A stretch of DNA of 64,000 bases from Citrobacter amalonaticus (GCA_028994555.1 JARDVN010000001.1:4650001-4714000), one strand, 5' to 3'; counted from the stretch's first letter, positions 12,008-27,482 are shown. Notes: generated by a model from the sequence alone, not told the origin. Program-made: numbers and translations.

Positions 12008-12427
12008 ATGAATACCGTTTGTACCCGCTGCCAGGCCATCAACCGCATTCCCGACGATCGGGTTGAGGATGCGGCAAAATGCGGACGCTGTGGTCACGAT
12101 CTGTTTGACGGTGAGGTGATTAATGCGACCGGTGAAACACTGGATAAACTACTCAAAGACGATCTGCCCGTGGTCATCGACTTCTGGGCTCCATGGTGCG
12201 GCCCGTGCCGTAACTTTGCGCCCATCTTTGAAGATGTCGCCGAAGAACGCAGTGGCAAAGTTCGCTTTGTGAAGGTTAACACTGAAGCCGAGCGCGAGTT
12301 AAGCGCGCGTTTCGGTATCCGCAGCATCCCGACCATTATGATCTTCAAAAACGGTCAGGTTGTCGACATGCTGAACGGCGCGGTTCCCAAAGCGCCATTT
12401 GACAGTTGGTTGAACGAATCGCTGTAA
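12008..12427 (+). CDS. trxC: Thioredoxin 2
   Basis: Cytoplasmic thiol-disulfide reductase induced by oxidative stress. It has 139 residues. An N-terminal zinc-binding module carries two CxxC pairs (Cys5, Cys8, Cys25, Cys28), and a thioredoxin fold carries the active site WCGPC with Cys64 and Cys67. The conserved cis-Pro is in the SIPT motif near the end. I chose the ATG at 12008 because the preceding in-frame extension is not conserved and GAGGTTAGTT sits just upstream. In E. coli it is an OxyR target; I could not define an OxyR site here with confidence. Confidence 0.98.
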   Translation: MNTVCTRCQAINRIPDDRVEDAAKCGRCGHDLFDGEVINATGETLDKLLKDDLPVVIDFWAPWCGPCRNFAPIFEDVAEERSGKVRFVKVNTEAERELSARFGIRSIPTIMIFKNGQVVDMLNGAVPKAPFDSWLNESL

Positions 12428-12495
12428 ACTCTGCGGGGCGCATCTTGTGCCCCGTTTTCACCTCTGCGACAATGGCGTTTTTCAACGCATTCTCT

Positions 12496-13194
12496 ATGAC
12501 TGAAAACGCTGTTCTCACGCTTCGCGCTGAACGTCTGGCGCGCGCCACTCGCCCATTTCTCGCTCGCGGTAATCGCATTCGTCGCTGTCAGCGCTGTTTG
12601 CTGCCGCTGAAACTCTGTCTGTGCGATACCCTTTCTCCCTCACAAGCAACCAGCCGTTTCTGTCTGGTGATGTTTGATACCGAGCCGATGAAGCCGAGTA
12701 ATACCGGACGTCTCATTGCCGATATTCTGCCGGAAACCGCTGCATTTCAGTGGTCGCGGACAGAACCGCCGCAGGCCTTGCTGGATCTGGTGAAAAACCC
12801 GGATTATCAGCCAATGGTGGTGTTCCCCGCCTCTTATGCCGCAGAGACGCGTGACGTGATTTACACGCCGCCTTCAGGCAAACCACCGCTGTTTATTATG
12901 CTCGATGGCACCTGGCCGGAAGCGCGTAAGATGTTCCGTAAAAGCCCGTATCTGGATAATCTTCCCGTTATCTCGGTCGATCTGTCGCGCTTGTCGGCCT
13001 ATCACCTGCGCGAAGTTCATGCCGAAGGGCAGTACTGCACCGCTGAAGTCGCCATTGCCCTGTTGGATCTGGCGGGCGACACCGATGCGGCAAAGAGCCT
13101 TGGCGAGCATTTTACCCGCTTTAAAACCCGCTACCTCGCAGGAAAAACCCAACATCAGGGAAGCATCACAGCAGAATCAGCAGAAAGCGTTTAG
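12496..13194 (+). CDS. tapT: tRNA-uridine aminocarboxypropyltransferase (acp3U47)
   Basis: DTW-domain enzyme (formerly YfiP) that transfers the 3-amino-3-carboxypropyl group of SAM to U47 of tRNAs. It has 232 residues. A Cys-rich N-terminal cluster (CQRCLLPLKLCLC) probably binds zinc. The family motif occurs as DGTWPEARKMFRKS in the middle, followed by SRLSAYHLREVHAEGQYCTAEVA. The start at 12496 gives MTENAVLTLRAERLARATRP, matching E. coli; the 30-codon in-frame extension upstream overlaps the trxC end and is rejected. patZ follows 35 bases later, so the two are probably co-transcribed. Confidence 0.94.
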   Translation: MTENAVLTLRAERLARATRPFLARGNRIRRCQRCLLPLKLCLCDTLSPSQATSRFCLVMFDTEPMKPSNTGRLIADILPETAAFQWSRTEPPQALLDLVKNPDYQPMVVFPASYAAETRDVIYTPPSGKPPLFIMLDGTWPEARKMFRKSPYLDNLPVISVDLSRLSAYHLREVHAEGQYCTAEVAIALLDLAGDTDAAKSLGEHFTRFKTRYLAGKTQHQGSITAESAESV

Positions 13195-13229
13195 AATCAT
13201 TCGGTCACTTCTGTGTAAGGGAAACCGGT

Positions 13230-15891
13230 ATGAGTCAGCGAGGACTGGAAGCGCTTCTGCGGCCAAAATCGATCGCGGTGATCGGAGCATCGATGAAGCC
13301 CAATCGGGCTGGTTATCTGATGATGCGTAACCTGCTAGCGGGCGGTTTTAACGGCCCCGTCTTACCGGTGACGCCCGCCTGGAAAGCCGTTTTAGGCGTC
13401 CTTGCCTGGCCCGATGTCGCCAGCCTGCCCTTTACACCCGATCTTGCGGTGTTATGCACCAATGCCAGCCGCAATCCTTCTTTGCTTGAAGCGCTGGGCG
13501 AGAAAGGGTGCAAAACGTGTATTATTCTCTCTGCGCCCGCCGCACAACATGCCGAACTGCTGGCCTGTGCGCAACGCTACAATATGCGTCTGCTCGGCCC
13601 CAACAGCCTGGGGCTTCTGGCGCCATGGCAGGGGTTGAATGCGAGCTTTTCACCGGTGCCTATTAAACGTGGCAAGCTGGCGTTTATTTCTCAGTCCGCC
13701 GCCGTTTCCAATACCATTCTTGACTGGGCCCAGCAGCGTGAAATGGGGTTTTCCTATTTTATTGCGCTCGGCGACAGCCTGGATATCGATGTTGACGAAC
13801 TGCTGGATTATCTGGCGCGCGACAGCAAAACCAGCGCGATCCTGCTTTATCTTGAACATCTCAGCGACGCCCGTCGCTTTGTTTCCGCCGCGCGTAGCGC
13901 ATCGCGCAATAAGCCTATCCTGGTGATTAAAAGCGGTCGCAGCCCGGCAGCCCAGCGTTTACTACAGACCAGCGCCGGTATGGACCCCGCGTGGGATGCC
14001 GCCATCCAGCGCGCTGGTTTGCTGCGCGTCCAGGATACACACGAACTTTTTTCAGCGGTAGAAACGCTCAGCCACATGCGACCACTGCGTGGCGACAGGT
14101 TGATGATTATCAGTAACGGTGCTGCGCCTGCGGCGCTGGCACTTGATGAGCTGTGGTCACGCAACGGCAAGCTGGCCATGTTGAGTGAAGAGACCAGCCA
14201 GAAGCTCCGTGATGCTCTGCCAGCTCATATCGAGATCGCCAACCCGCTGGACCTGCGCGACGATGCCAGCATTGCGCATTACACCCAAACGCTGGATATC
14301 CTGCTCACCAGCCAGGATTTTGACGCGCTAATGGTGATTCATTCTCCCAGCGCCGCTGCCCCCGCGACCGAGTGCGCGCAGACGCTGATTGATACTGTTA
14401 AGCATCACCCACGTGGTAAATTTGTCTCGCTGTTAACCAACTGGTGCGGGGAGTTTTCCTCTCAGGAAGCCCGCAGACTGTTCAGTGAAGCCGGGCTTCC
14501 TACCTACCGCACGCCGGAAGGAACGATCACCGCGTTTATGCATATGGTCGAGTACCGACGAAATCAAAAGCAACTGCGTGAAACACCGGCGCTGCCCAGC
14601 AATCTGACCTCCAACACCCTGCAGGCGCATAACCTGCTTCAACAGGCCATTGCTGATGGAGCAACCTCGCTTGATACCCATGAAGTTCAGCCCATCCTGC
14701 AGGCGTACGGCTTACATACGCTTCCGACATGGATTGCGGACGACAGCGCCGAAGCTGTCCATATCGCCGAGCAGATCGGTTATCCGGTCGCGCTGAAGCT
14801 ACGCTCGCCGGACATCCCGCACAAATCCGAAGTTCAGGGCGTCATGCTTTACTTACGTACGGCAAATGAAGTGCAACAGGCGGCGAATGCGATTTTTGAT
14901 CGTGTGAAAATGGCCTGGCCCCAGGCGCGTATTCACGGTCTGCTGGTGCAAAGCATGGCGAACCGTGCGGGGGGCGCAAGAACTGCGCGTGGTGGTTGAA
15001 CACGATCCGGTGTTTGGCCCGTTGATTATGCTGGGTGAAGGTGGTGTTGAGTGGCACCCTGAAGAGCAGGCCGTAGTGGCGTTACCGCCGCTCAACATGA
15101 ACCTGGCGCGCTATTTAGTGATTCAGGCTATTAAGAATAAAAAGATCCGCGGTCGCAGCGCGCTTCGTCCGCTGGATATCGCGGGGCTGAGCCAGCTTCT
15201 TGTGCAGGTCTCAAACCTGATTGTCGACTGTCCGGAGATCCAGCGGCTGGATATTCATCCGCTGCTGGCCTCTGCCGGTGAGTTCACCGCCCTTGATGTC
15301 ACGCTGGATATCGCTCCATACCAGGGCGATAACGAAAGTCGTCTTGCCATTCGCCCCTATCCGCATCAACTGGAAGAGTGGGTGGAGATGAAAAATGGCG
15401 AACGATGTCTGTTCCGTCCTATCCTGCCAGAAGATGAACCCCAGCTTCAGCAGTTCATTTCGCAGGTCACAAAGGAAGATCTTTACTACCGTTATTTCAG
15501 CGAGATCAATGAATTTACGCATGAAGATTTAGCTAACATGACGCAAATCGACTACGATCGGGAAATGGCGTTTGTTGCCGTGAGGCGAGTAGAAGGAACG
15601 GAAGAGATCCTTGGCGTGACGCGTGCGATCTCCGATCCGGATAACATTGATGCAGAATTTGCCGTGCTGGTTCGTTCCGATCTCAAAGGGTTAGGATTGG
15701 GGCGTCGATTACTGGAAAAATTGATTACCTATACACGAGATCACGGACTGAGAAGGCTGAATGGTATTACGATGCCAAATAATCGTGGCATGGTCGCGCT
15801 GGCGCGTAAGCTAGGTTTTAGCGTGGATATCCAGCTCGAAGAGGGTATCGTCGGGCTGTCGCTGGAGCTGGCTCCGCCCGAGGAATCGTGA
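13230..15891 (+). CDS. patZ: Protein lysine acetyltransferase PatZ (one extra base)
   Basis: Gcn5-type N-epsilon-lysine acetyltransferase (also Pat, Pka, YfiQ) that acetylates and inactivates acetyl-CoA synthetase and other proteins. Residues 1 to about 700 are a catalytically inactive NDP-forming acyl-CoA synthetase-like region (starting with a CoA-binding fold, PKSIAVIGASMKPNRAGYL) and an ATP-grasp part. The C-terminal ~150 residues are the GNAT domain with the acetyl-CoA loop RSDLKGLGLGRRLLEKL. The frame breaks at six G, 14969-14974, where RAGAQELRV needs five. The corrected length is 886 residues, as in E. coli. In E. coli it is activated by cAMP-CRP; no site was checked here. Confidence 0.96.
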
Positions 15892-15979
15892 GTAAGGTAC
15901 TGGAAATGTTGACCACTTTGACGGGGACGGTGTTATCATTGCCCGCTTATGTCGTCTGCATAGCACAGAGGACCCTTCA

Positions 15980-16015
15980 ATGAACAGAGAAGAAATGCAC
16001 TGTGATGTTGTCTAA
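15980..16015 (+). CDS. pssL: Possible pssA leader peptide (11 residues) overlapping pssA start
   Basis: ATG at 15980, preceded by GAGGACCC at ribosome-site distance, opens an ORF reading MNREEMHCDVV and stopping at 16015. It overlaps the pssA start at 16005 in another frame. E. coli has a short translated leader before pssA that I recall being called PssL; I assign the name by position, not by a sequence comparison. Translation of this ORF would pass over the pssA start and could set pssA expression. Confidence 0.45.
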   Translation: MNREEMHCDVV

Positions 16016-17360
16016 ATTTAAGCGTAATAAACATCAACAACACCTTGCCCAACTACCTAAGATTTCTCAATCAGTTGATGATGTCGATTTCTTTTATGCT
16101 CCCGCCAGGTTCAGGGAGACTCTGCTGGAAAAGATAGCCAGCGCAAAGCAGCGCATTTGTATTATTGCCCTGTATCTGGAGCAGGACGACGGTGGCAAAG
16201 GCATTCTGAACGCGCTTTACGAGGCGAAACGGCAGCGTCCTGAACTAGATGTTCGGGTACTCGTTGACTGGCATCGTGCGCAGCGTGGACGTATTGGCGC
16301 GGCGGCATCCAATACCAATGCCGACTGGTATTGCCGGATGGCACACGAGAATCCGGATGTCGATGTTCCGGTATACGGCGTGCCAATCAATACCCGTGAA
16401 GCCCTCGGCGTTCTGCACTTTAAAGGCTTTATCATTGATGATAGCGTCCTGTATAGCGGTGCAAGTCTGAATGATGTTTACCTGCATCAGCATGATAAAT
16501 ATCGCTATGACCGCTATCAGTTAATCCGTAACGCCCGAATGGCAGACATCATGTTCGAATGGGTAACCCAGAACCTGATGAACGGCCGTGGTGTGAATCG
16601 TCTGGATAATACCCAGCGGCCAAAAAGCCCGGAGATTAAAAACGACATTCGTTTATATCGCCAGGAGCTGCGCGACGCTGCTTATCACTTCCAGGGCGAT
16701 GCCGATAATGAACAGCTTTCCGTGACGCCATTGGTCGGTTTGGGTAAATCCAGCCTGCTGAATAAAACCATTTTCCACCTTATGCCCTGTGCGGAGCATA
16801 AGCTCACGATTTGCACCCCTTATTTCAACCTACCGGCAATTCTTGTCCGCAATATCATTCAGCTGCTGCGGGAAGGGAAGAAGGTTGAGATCATCGTGGG
16901 TGATAAAACGGCCAACGACTTTTATATCCCGGAAAATGAGCCATTTAAGATAATCGGCGCACTGCCCTATCTCTATGAGATTAACCTGCGTCGTTTCCTG
17001 AGCCGTTTGCAGTATTACGTGAATACCGATCAACTGGTCGTCCGCCTGTGGAAAGACGACGACAATACCTACCATCTCAAAGGGATGTGGGTCGATGATA
17101 CGTGGATGCTGCTGACCGGGAACAACCTTAATCCGCGCGCCTGGCGTCTGGATCTGGAAAATGCGATCCTCATCCACGATCCAAAGCAAGAGCTGGCTGC
17201 ACAGCGTGAGAAAGAGCTGGCGCTGATTCGCACGCATACGACCATTGTGAAGCACTATCGTGACTTGCAGAGTATTGCCGACTACCCGGTTAAAGTTCGC
17301 AAACTTATCCGCCGCTTGCGTCGTATCCGAATCGACAGACTGATAAGCCGAATCCTGTAA
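16005..17360 (+). CDS. pssA: Phosphatidylserine synthase
   Basis: Phospholipase-D superfamily enzyme that makes phosphatidylserine from CDP-diacylglycerol and L-serine, the committed step to phosphatidylethanolamine. It has 451 residues, as in E. coli. Both HxK(x)4D-type catalytic motifs are visible: HFKGFIIDDSVLYSG around residue 138 and HLKGMWVDDTWMLLTGNN around residue 357. The C-terminus is strongly basic (KVRKLIRRLRRIRIDRL), which fits binding to acidic membranes and ribosomes. The ATG at 16005 is preferred over a GTG one codon earlier because it gives the canonical MLSKFKRNK start. The gene is intact. Confidence 0.98.
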   Translation: MLSKFKRNKHQQHLAQLPKISQSVDDVDFFYAPARFRETLLEKIASAKQRICIIALYLEQDDGGKGILNALYEAKRQRPELDVRVLVDWHRAQRGRIGAAASNTNADWYCRMAHENPDVDVPVYGVPINTREALGVLHFKGFIIDDSVLYSGASLNDVYLHQHDKYRYDRYQLIRNARMADIMFEWVTQNLMNGRGVNRLDNTQRPKSPEIKNDIRLYRQELRDAAYHFQGDADNEQLSVTPLVGLGKSSLLNKTIFHLMPCAEHKLTICTPYFNLPAILVRNIIQLLREGKKVEIIVGDKTANDFYIPENEPFKIIGALPYLYEINLRRFLSRLQYYVNTDQLVVRLWKDDDNTYHLKGMWVDDTWMLLTGNNLNPRAWRLDLENAILIHDPKQELAAQREKELALIRTHTTIVKHYRDLQSIADYPVKVRKLIRRLRRIRIDRLISRIL

Positions 17361-17363
17361 GCG

Positions 17364-17390
17364 AAACCCCGTCCTGAACGGGGTTTTTTC
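17364..17390 (+). terminator. pssA terminator
   Basis: AACCCCGTcctgaACGGGGTT followed by a run of T, directly after the pssA stop. Confidence 0.9.
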
Positions 17391-17404
17391 TATGGAGGCC
17401 AGAG

Positions 17405-17728
17405 GTGCGTGTTCTTTTTCTTCTTAGTGCCTTTATTCTTTCAGGCTGTAGCCATATGGCCCAGGACCGTTGGAGTGGTCAGGATAAAGCGCAACACTTT
17501 ATTGCTTCCGCGATGCTCTCAGCTGCAGGCAATGAGTACGCTCAGCATCAAGGGATGAGCCGTGACCGTAGTGCGATGGTGGGGTTAATGTTCTCGGTAA
17601 GTCTGGGAGCGTCAAAGGAGCTCTGGGATAGCCGCCCCGCAGGGAGCGGCTGGAGCTGGAAAGACTTTGCCTGGGATGTCGCCGGTGCGACAACCGGCTT
17701 TGCACTCTGGCAGATGGCACGTTATTAG
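17405..17728 (+). CDS. yfiM: Small lipoprotein YfiM
   Basis: Uncharacterised 107-residue protein. A GTG start (17405) follows GGAGGCCAGAG. The N-terminus is a short lipoprotein signal with lipobox LSGC (Cys15). The rest contains several glycines and Trp residues ([23 protein letters not shown]) and resembles YfiM of E. coli. It lies 15 bases after the pssA terminator and its stop overlaps the kgtP stop by four bases, tail to tail. No function is known to me. Confidence 0.92.
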   Translation: MRVLFLLSAFILSGCSHMAQDRWSGQDKAQHFIASAMLSAAGNEYAQHQGMSRDRSAMVGLMFSVSLGASKELWDSRPAGSGWSWKDFAWDVAGATTGFALWQMARY

Positions 17729-19023
17729 AGACGCAGACCTTTCCCTTTCCGGTGCAGCGTCAGCGAGACCAGAAATGCCACAATCGCCATGGCGGTGACA
17801 TACCAGAAGAAAGAAGTCTCCATTCCCACCGACTTAAGCGATAGCGCAACGTATTCCGCAGAACCGCCAAACAGCGCATTCGCTACCGCATAAGACAGCC
17901 CTACCCCGAGTGCGCGAACCTGTGCCGGGAACATTTCCGCTTTCAATATGCCACTGATTGAGGTGTAAAAACTGACGATCAATAGCGCGCACATCACCAG
18001 TCCAAACGCTGCATACGGTGAAGTCACATTCTGCAGCGCAGTCAAAATCGGCACCGTAAACAGAGTTGCCAGCGCACCGAAACACAGCATGGACGTACGT
18101 CGACCAATCTTATCGGACAGTGCACCAAACAGCGGCTGCACGAGCATGTAGACAAACAACGCCGCAGTCATAATGCCGCTCGCTACATTGGCATGCATCC
18201 CTGCGGTGTTCACCAGATACTTTTGCATATAGGTGGTGAAGGTATAAAAGCACAGCGATCCTGCTGCAGTAAAACCCAGCACCATGATGAAGGCTCTACG
18301 GTTACGCCATAACCCTTTCAGCGAGCCCGCCTCTTTCAGCGCACGCGTTTCCTGCTTTGAGGTTTCGTCAAGCTGACGTCGTAACCAGAGTGCCACAACC
18401 GCCAGCACTGCGCCTAGCGCGAAAGGAATACGCCAGCCCCACTCTCTGAGTGCTGAATCTTCCATGGTTTGCTGTAAAACAACCACAACCAGCAGCGCCA
18501 ACAGTTGGCCGCCGATCAGCGTAACGTACTGGAAGGAGGCGTAAAACCCCTTACGACCTTCGACGGCAACTTCACTCATGTAGGTCGCACTGGTGCCATA
18601 TTCTCCACCAACAGATAATCCCTGGAACAAGCGCGCCAGCAGTAATAGCGCCGGAGCCCAGGTGCCTATGGTTTCATAACCCGGCAGGCAGGCGATCACC
18701 AGCGATCCAAAACACATCATGCATACGGACAAAAGCATGGATTTTTTACGACCATGTTTATCAGCAATACGACCAAACAGCCAGCCACCAATAGGACGCA
18801 TTAAGAAGCCGGCTGCAAAAACACCTGCGGTTTGTAGTAGCTGCGTTGTCGTGTTTCCGGAAGGAAAGAAGATATGAGCAAAATAGAGCGAGCAAAACGA
18901 ATAGACATAGAAATCAAACCATTCAACCAGATTACCGGATGATGCGCCTACAATTGCCCATATGCGACGGCGGGTGTCGCTGTCAGTCAGTGACCCGCTC
19001 GCAGTTACACTGCTTTCAGTCAT
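17725..19023 (-). CDS. kgtP: Alpha-ketoglutarate permease
   Basis: Proton symporter of the major facilitator superfamily that imports 2-oxoglutarate. It has 432 residues, as in E. coli, and about 12 hydrophobic membrane segments. The family loop-2-3 motif appears as [18 protein letters not shown] near residues 81-98, and a second copy as [17 protein letters not shown] in the second half. It is intact and converges with yfiM. Its promoter must lie in the 300-base AT-rich region upstream before the rRNA operon. Confidence 0.98.
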   Translation of the reverse strand: MTESSVTASGSLTDSDTRRRIWAIVGASSGNLVEWFDFYVYSFCSLYFAHIFFPSGNTTTQLLQTAGVFAAGFLMRPIGGWLFGRIADKHGRKKSMLLSVCMMCFGSLVIACLPGYETIGTWAPALLLLARLFQGLSVGGEYGTSATYMSEVAVEGRKGFYASFQYVTLIGGQLLALLVVVVLQQTMEDSALREWGWRIPFALGAVLAVVALWLRRQLDETSKQETRALKEAGSLKGLWRNRRAFIMVLGFTAAGSLCFYTFTTYMQKYLVNTAGMHANVASGIMTAALFVYMLVQPLFGALSDKIGRRTSMLCFGALATLFTVPILTALQNVTSPYAAFGLVMCALLIVSFYTSISGILKAEMFPAQVRALGVGLSYAVANALFGGSAEYVALSLKSVGMETSFFWYVTAMAIVAFLVSLTLHRKGKGLRL

Positions 19024-19317
19024 TAGAATTATACTCCTGCCAAAAAGCCGATTGTTTTTCGGTTGTGTTTGTCGTCATTTTAAGTAAATGAAATGTTATA
19101 TAATTGTTATCTTTTATTATGAGATAAAGATCACGGTTTTAATTAGCAGGGAAAGAATTTAGGAGTAAGCTGAGGAGATAAGAAAGATGGGTGTTGGCCG
19201 GAGAAGGCGAAACCTCCATCCGTCAGTGGTGCGGTAGTCTGCCTGAGGCGCTGCGCTTGTCAGGCCTACAGGCCGGATAAGGAAAAACCATCATCCGCAA
19301 AGCTGCAGCACAGAAAC
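19024..19317. other. Intergenic region between kgtP and rrn terminator, with REP-like element
   Basis: The kgtP-proximal half is AT-rich and must carry the kgtP promoter, though no clear pair was defined. The distal half, about 19238-19282, holds a REP-like palindromic unit with GCGCTGCGCTTGTCAGGCC and GGCCGGATAAGG. No ORF is supported. Confidence 0.55.
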
Positions 19318-19350
19318 GCAAAAAAGCCCATCCGTCAGGATGGGCTTTTC
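19318..19350 (-). terminator. rRNA operon terminator
   Basis: On the minus strand, AAAAGCCCATCC-tgac-GGATGGGCTTTTTT, ten bases past the end of 5S rRNA. A classic rho-independent terminator for the rrn operon. Confidence 0.92.
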
Positions 19351-19359
19351 ACTTATTTG

Positions 19360-19479
19360 ATGCCTGGCAGTTCCCTACTCTCGCATGGGGAGACCCCACA
19401 CTACCATCGGCGCTACGGCGTTTCACTTCTGAGTTCGGCATGGGGTCAGGTGGGACCACCGCGCTACAGCCGCCAGGCA
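19360..19479 (-). rRNA. rrf: 5S ribosomal RNA
   Basis: Exactly 120 bases, starting TGCCTGGCGGC and ending GCCAGGCAT on the minus strand, matching E. coli 5S with few differences. It is the last gene of the rrn operon. Confidence 0.97.
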
Positions 19480-19570
19480 AATCTGTTTTATCACCCCGTT
19501 TTCACGCAGTGACATAATCTGAATCTAAGCTGAAATTCTCTCAAATCCACCAAAACATCTTCGGCGTTGT

Positions 19571-22484
<2,914 letters not shown>

Positions 22485-22679
22485 TCACAACCCGAAGATG
22501 TTTCTTTCGATTCATCATCGTTTTGCGAAAATTTGAGAGACTCGAACACACATGTCACTGTGTGTCGTTTCAATTTTCAGCTTGATCCAGATTTTTAAAG
22601 AGCAAATATCTCAAACGTCACCCGAAGATGAGTTTTGAGATATAAAGGCAGGTGACTTTCACTCACACAAACCAGCAAG

Positions 22680-22755
22680 TGGCGTCCCCTAGGGGATTCG
22701 AACCCCTGTTACCGCCGTGAAAGGGCGGTGTCCTGGGCCTCTAGACGAAGGGGAC
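22680..22755 (-). tRNA. gltW: tRNA-Glu(UUC) in the rRNA spacer
   Basis: 76 bases including an encoded CCA; acceptor GTCCCC/GGGGAC, anticodon TTC, T-loop GTTCGAATC. It lies between 16S and 23S. E. coli rrnG, which occupies this same place next to clpB, also carries a single tRNA-Glu, hence the symbol. Confidence 0.96.
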
Positions 22756-22841
22756 ACTGAAGTCTGCTTCGGCAAGACGCCTTGCTTTTTACTTTTCATC
22801 AGACAATCTGTGTGAGCACTACAAAGGCAGGTTCTTTAAGG

Positions 22842-24385
<1,544 letters not shown>

Positions 24386-24517
24386 AAGTTTGATGCTCAA
24401 AGAATTAAACTTCGTAATGAATTACGTGTTCACTCTTGAGACTTGGTATTCATTTATTGTCCGAAGACATTAAGAATCCATGTCACTTTGAGTGCCCACA
24501 CAGATTGTCTGATAAAT

Positions 24518-24529
24518 TGTTAAAGAGCA
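24518..24529 (-). promoter_or_regulatory. rrn boxA antitermination element
   Basis: Minus-strand TGCTCTTTAACA in the leader, about 130 bases before 16S, is the canonical boxA that loads the Nus antitermination complex. A second boxA-like TGCTCTTTAAA is in the 16S-23S spacer near 22594-22604. Confidence 0.85.
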
Positions 24530-24566
24530 GTGCCGCTTCGCTTTTTCTCAGCGGCGCGGGGTGTGC

Positions 24567-24594
24567 ATAATACGCTTTCCCGCTTCAGAGTCAA
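24567..24594 (-). promoter_or_regulatory. rrn P2 promoter
   Basis: Minus-strand TTGACT, 16-base spacer, TATTAT, followed by a GC-rich discriminator (GCACACCCC), as in E. coli rrn P2. Confidence 0.88.
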
Positions 24595-24686
24595 GCATTT
24601 ATTTTTGCTTTTCTCTGTGGGTATTCATCGCTGAATCCCGCTGACCCGGCGGCTTGCGTGCCGTTGTTTCGTGTCAGTGGAGGCGC

Positions 24687-24714
24687 ATTATAGGGAGTTA
24701 TTTCGGGCTGACAA
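24687..24714 (-). promoter_or_regulatory. rrn P1 promoter
   Basis: Minus-strand TTGTCA, 16-base spacer, TATAAT, then GCGCC discriminator, typical of growth-rate-regulated rrn P1. The sequence just upstream (about 24715-24740) is rich in A and T and can act as an UP element. Confidence 0.9.
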
Positions 24715-24798
24715 GTCAAAAATACAAAAAACTTATCAACTGCTCACTTTCCAGGCAAATCACTCTATAAACCGCCATTTTAGCCTGGTTTTTAAACA

Positions 24799-24830
24799 AA
24801 AATGGGCTCCGAAGAGCCCATTTATTATTC
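24799..24830 (-). terminator. clpB terminator
   Basis: Minus-strand AAATGGGCTCTTCGGAGCCCATTTTTGTTT, ten bases after the clpB stop and just upstream of the rrn control region. Confidence 0.88.
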
Positions 24831-24839
24831 CATCAAGAA

Positions 24840-27415
24840 TTACTGTACTGCGACAATCCGATCGCCGTTGGCTTCAAGGCGTATCGTTTTACCTGGAATT
24901 AACTCTCCAGACAGAATTTGCTGCGCCAGCGGGTTCTCAATCTGTTGCTGGATTGCACGTTTCAACGGACGAGCCCCATACACCGGATCATAACCATTGG
25001 CACTAAGCAGTTTCAGCGCTTCATCAGAGATGTGGATTTCATAACCACGTTCTTCCAGACGTTTATACAGCCGCTGCAGTTGGATCTGCGCAATAGACGC
25101 AATGTGTTGTTCACCCAACGGATGGAATACCACAACCTCATCTATACGGTTGATGAATTCCGGGCGGAAGTTGTGACTCACCACACCTAACACCAGATCT
25201 TTCATATGGCTGTAGTCGAGATCGCCGAAGCGTTCCTGAATCAAATCGGAACCCAGGTTAGAGGTCATAATGACCACCGTATTACGGAAGTCGACCGTTC
25301 TCCCCTGTCCATCGGTCAGACGACCATCATCCAGTACCTGCAGAAGAATGTTGAACACATCAGGATGCGCTTTCTCAACTTCATCAAGCAGAATAACGGA
25401 ATAAGGACGACGACGAACCGCTTCGGTCAGATAACCGCCTTCTTCATAACCGACATATCCCGGAGGCGCCCCTACCAGGCGAGACACAGAGTGTTTCTCC
25501 ATAAACTCGGACATGTCGATACGCACCATCGCGTCGTCGCTATCAAACATAAAGTTTGCCAGCGCCTTACACAGTTCGGTTTTACCGACCCCGGTTGGAC
25601 CGAGGAACAGGAACGATCCAATCGGACGGTTTGGATCGGCAAGACCGGCACGGCTACGACGAATCGCGTTCGATACGGCCTCGACCGCTTCATTCTGCCC
25701 GATCACGCGACTATGTAACTCTTGCTCCATACGCAACAGTTTTTCGCGCTCGCCTTCCAGCATTCTCGCGACCGGGATACCGGTCCAGCGCGCCAGCACT
25801 TCGGCAATTTCCGCATCCGTCACTTTATTACGCAACAGACGCATGGTTTTACCTTCCGACTGTGTCGCGGCTTCCAGCTGTTTTTCCAGCTCAGGAATTT
25901 TGCCGTACTGCAGTTCGGACATCCGCGCCAGGTCGCCCACACGACGCGCCTGTTCAATAGCAATCTTCGCCTGTTCCAGCTCGGCTTTGATCGTTTGTGT
26001 TCCGGAGAGCGACGCTTTTTCCGCTTTCCACTCTTCTTCTAATTCAGAGTACTGACGCTCTTTGTCGTCCAGCTCTTCATTAAGCATATCGAGACGTTTT
26101 TTTACTCGCCTCATCAGACTCTTTCATCAACGCCTGCTGCTCCAGTTTGAGCTGGATAATGCGGCGGTCGAGTCTGTCCAGCTCTTCCGGCTTAGAGTCA
26201 ATCTGCATACGGATGCTGGATGCCGCTTCATCGATCAGGTCGATAGCTTTATCCGGCAACTGGCGATCGGCAATGTAACGATGAGACAGCGTGGCTGCCG
26301 CGACGATTGCCGGGTCAGTAATCTGCACATGGTGATGCAATTCATAACGTTCTTTCAGACCACGCAGTATCGCAATGGTATCTTCCACTGACGGTTCAGC
26401 CACGAACACTTTCTGGAAACGACGTTCCAGCGCCGCATCTTTTTCGATGTACTGGCGATACTCGTCGAGCGTTGTCGCCCCGACGCAGTGCAGCTCCCCA
26501 CGCGCCAGCGCCGGTTTCAGCATATTCCCGGCATCCATCGCCCCATCGGCTTTACCTGCGCCCACCATAGTGTGCAGTTCGTCGATGAACAGGATGACAT
26601 TACCTTCCTGTTTCGCGAGATCGTTGAGTACGCCTTTTAAGCGCTCTTCAAATTCACCGCGATATTTTGCCCCAGCCACCAGCGCGCCCATATCTAGCGC
26701 CAGTACACGGCGGCCTTTTAAGCCTTCCGGGACCTCTCCATTAATGATTCGCTGTGCCAGCCCTTCAACAATCGCCGTTTTACCCACGCCAGGCTCACCA
26801 ATTAACACCGGATTGTTTTTAGTACGGCGCTGCAGTACCTGAATGGTACGGCGAATCTCTTCATCACGGCCAATAACCGGGTCAAGTTTGCCCTGTTCGG
26901 CACGCTCGGTCAGATCGACGGTATATTTTTTCAAGGCCTGACGTTGGTCTTCAGCCCCTTGATCGTTCACGCTTTCACCTCCACGCATTTGTTCAATTGC
27001 CTGAGTAATATTGGCGGTTGTTGCGCCAGCCGATTTCAGCAAATCGGGCAATGTCCCGCGAGACTCAAGCGCCGCCAGAACGAACAGTTCTGACGAAATA
27101 AAGTTGTCCCCTCGTTTTTGCGCCAGCTTGTCGCAAAGATTCAATACACGCACCAGATCCTGAGACGGCTGTACGTCGCCACCGGTGCCTTCCACCTGCG
27201 GTAAACGACTCAGCGCCTGATCGATGGCGGTGCGTAGCTGCCCGGCATTAATGCCAGCAGAGGTTAATAAAGGACGTACCGATCCCCCCTTCCTGATTCA
27301 GCAAGGCGCTCATTAAATGAAGAGGTTCGATAAATTGGTTGTCGTGCCCCAGTGCGAGTGACTGGGCATCGGCAAGAGCAAGCTGGAATTTGTTAGTAAG
27401 ACGATCCAGACGCAT
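24840..27415 (-). CDS. clpB: ClpB disaggregase (two extra bases)
   Basis: Hsp100 AAA+ chaperone that resolubilises protein aggregates together with DnaK, DnaJ and GrpE. Visible in order: N-domain; first AAA+ module with GEPGVGKT and [12 protein letters not shown]; coiled-coil M-domain ([14 protein letters not shown]); second AAA+ module with GPTGVGKT and [13 protein letters not shown]; and the C-terminus ending DRIVAVQ. Breaks occur at 27284-27289 (six C, near residue 43) and 26097-26103 (seven T, in the M-domain), each one base too long. The corrected length is 857 residues, exactly that of E. coli. An internal start yields the short ClpB form in E. coli. A sigma-32 promoter lies just upstream. 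Confidence 0.96.
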
Positions 27416-27454
27416 AACTCCTCCCATAACAGGTCAAATTTGCTACTGGAGATT

Positions 27455-27482
27455 AAATGAGGTCATCCCTCAATTATTCAAG
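27455..27482 (-). promoter_or_regulatory. Sigma-32 heat-shock promoter of clpB
   Basis: Minus-strand CTTGAA, 14 bases, then CCTCATTT, against the sigma-32 consensus CTTGAA-N13-15-CCCCATNT. It is placed about 40 bases before the clpB ATG. Confidence 0.8.

Noticed and set aside
11912..12008. Longer trxC with an N-terminal extension from an upstream in-frame codon
   Set aside because: The extension is not part of the family and the ATG at 12008 has its own ribosome site and the canonical N-terminus.
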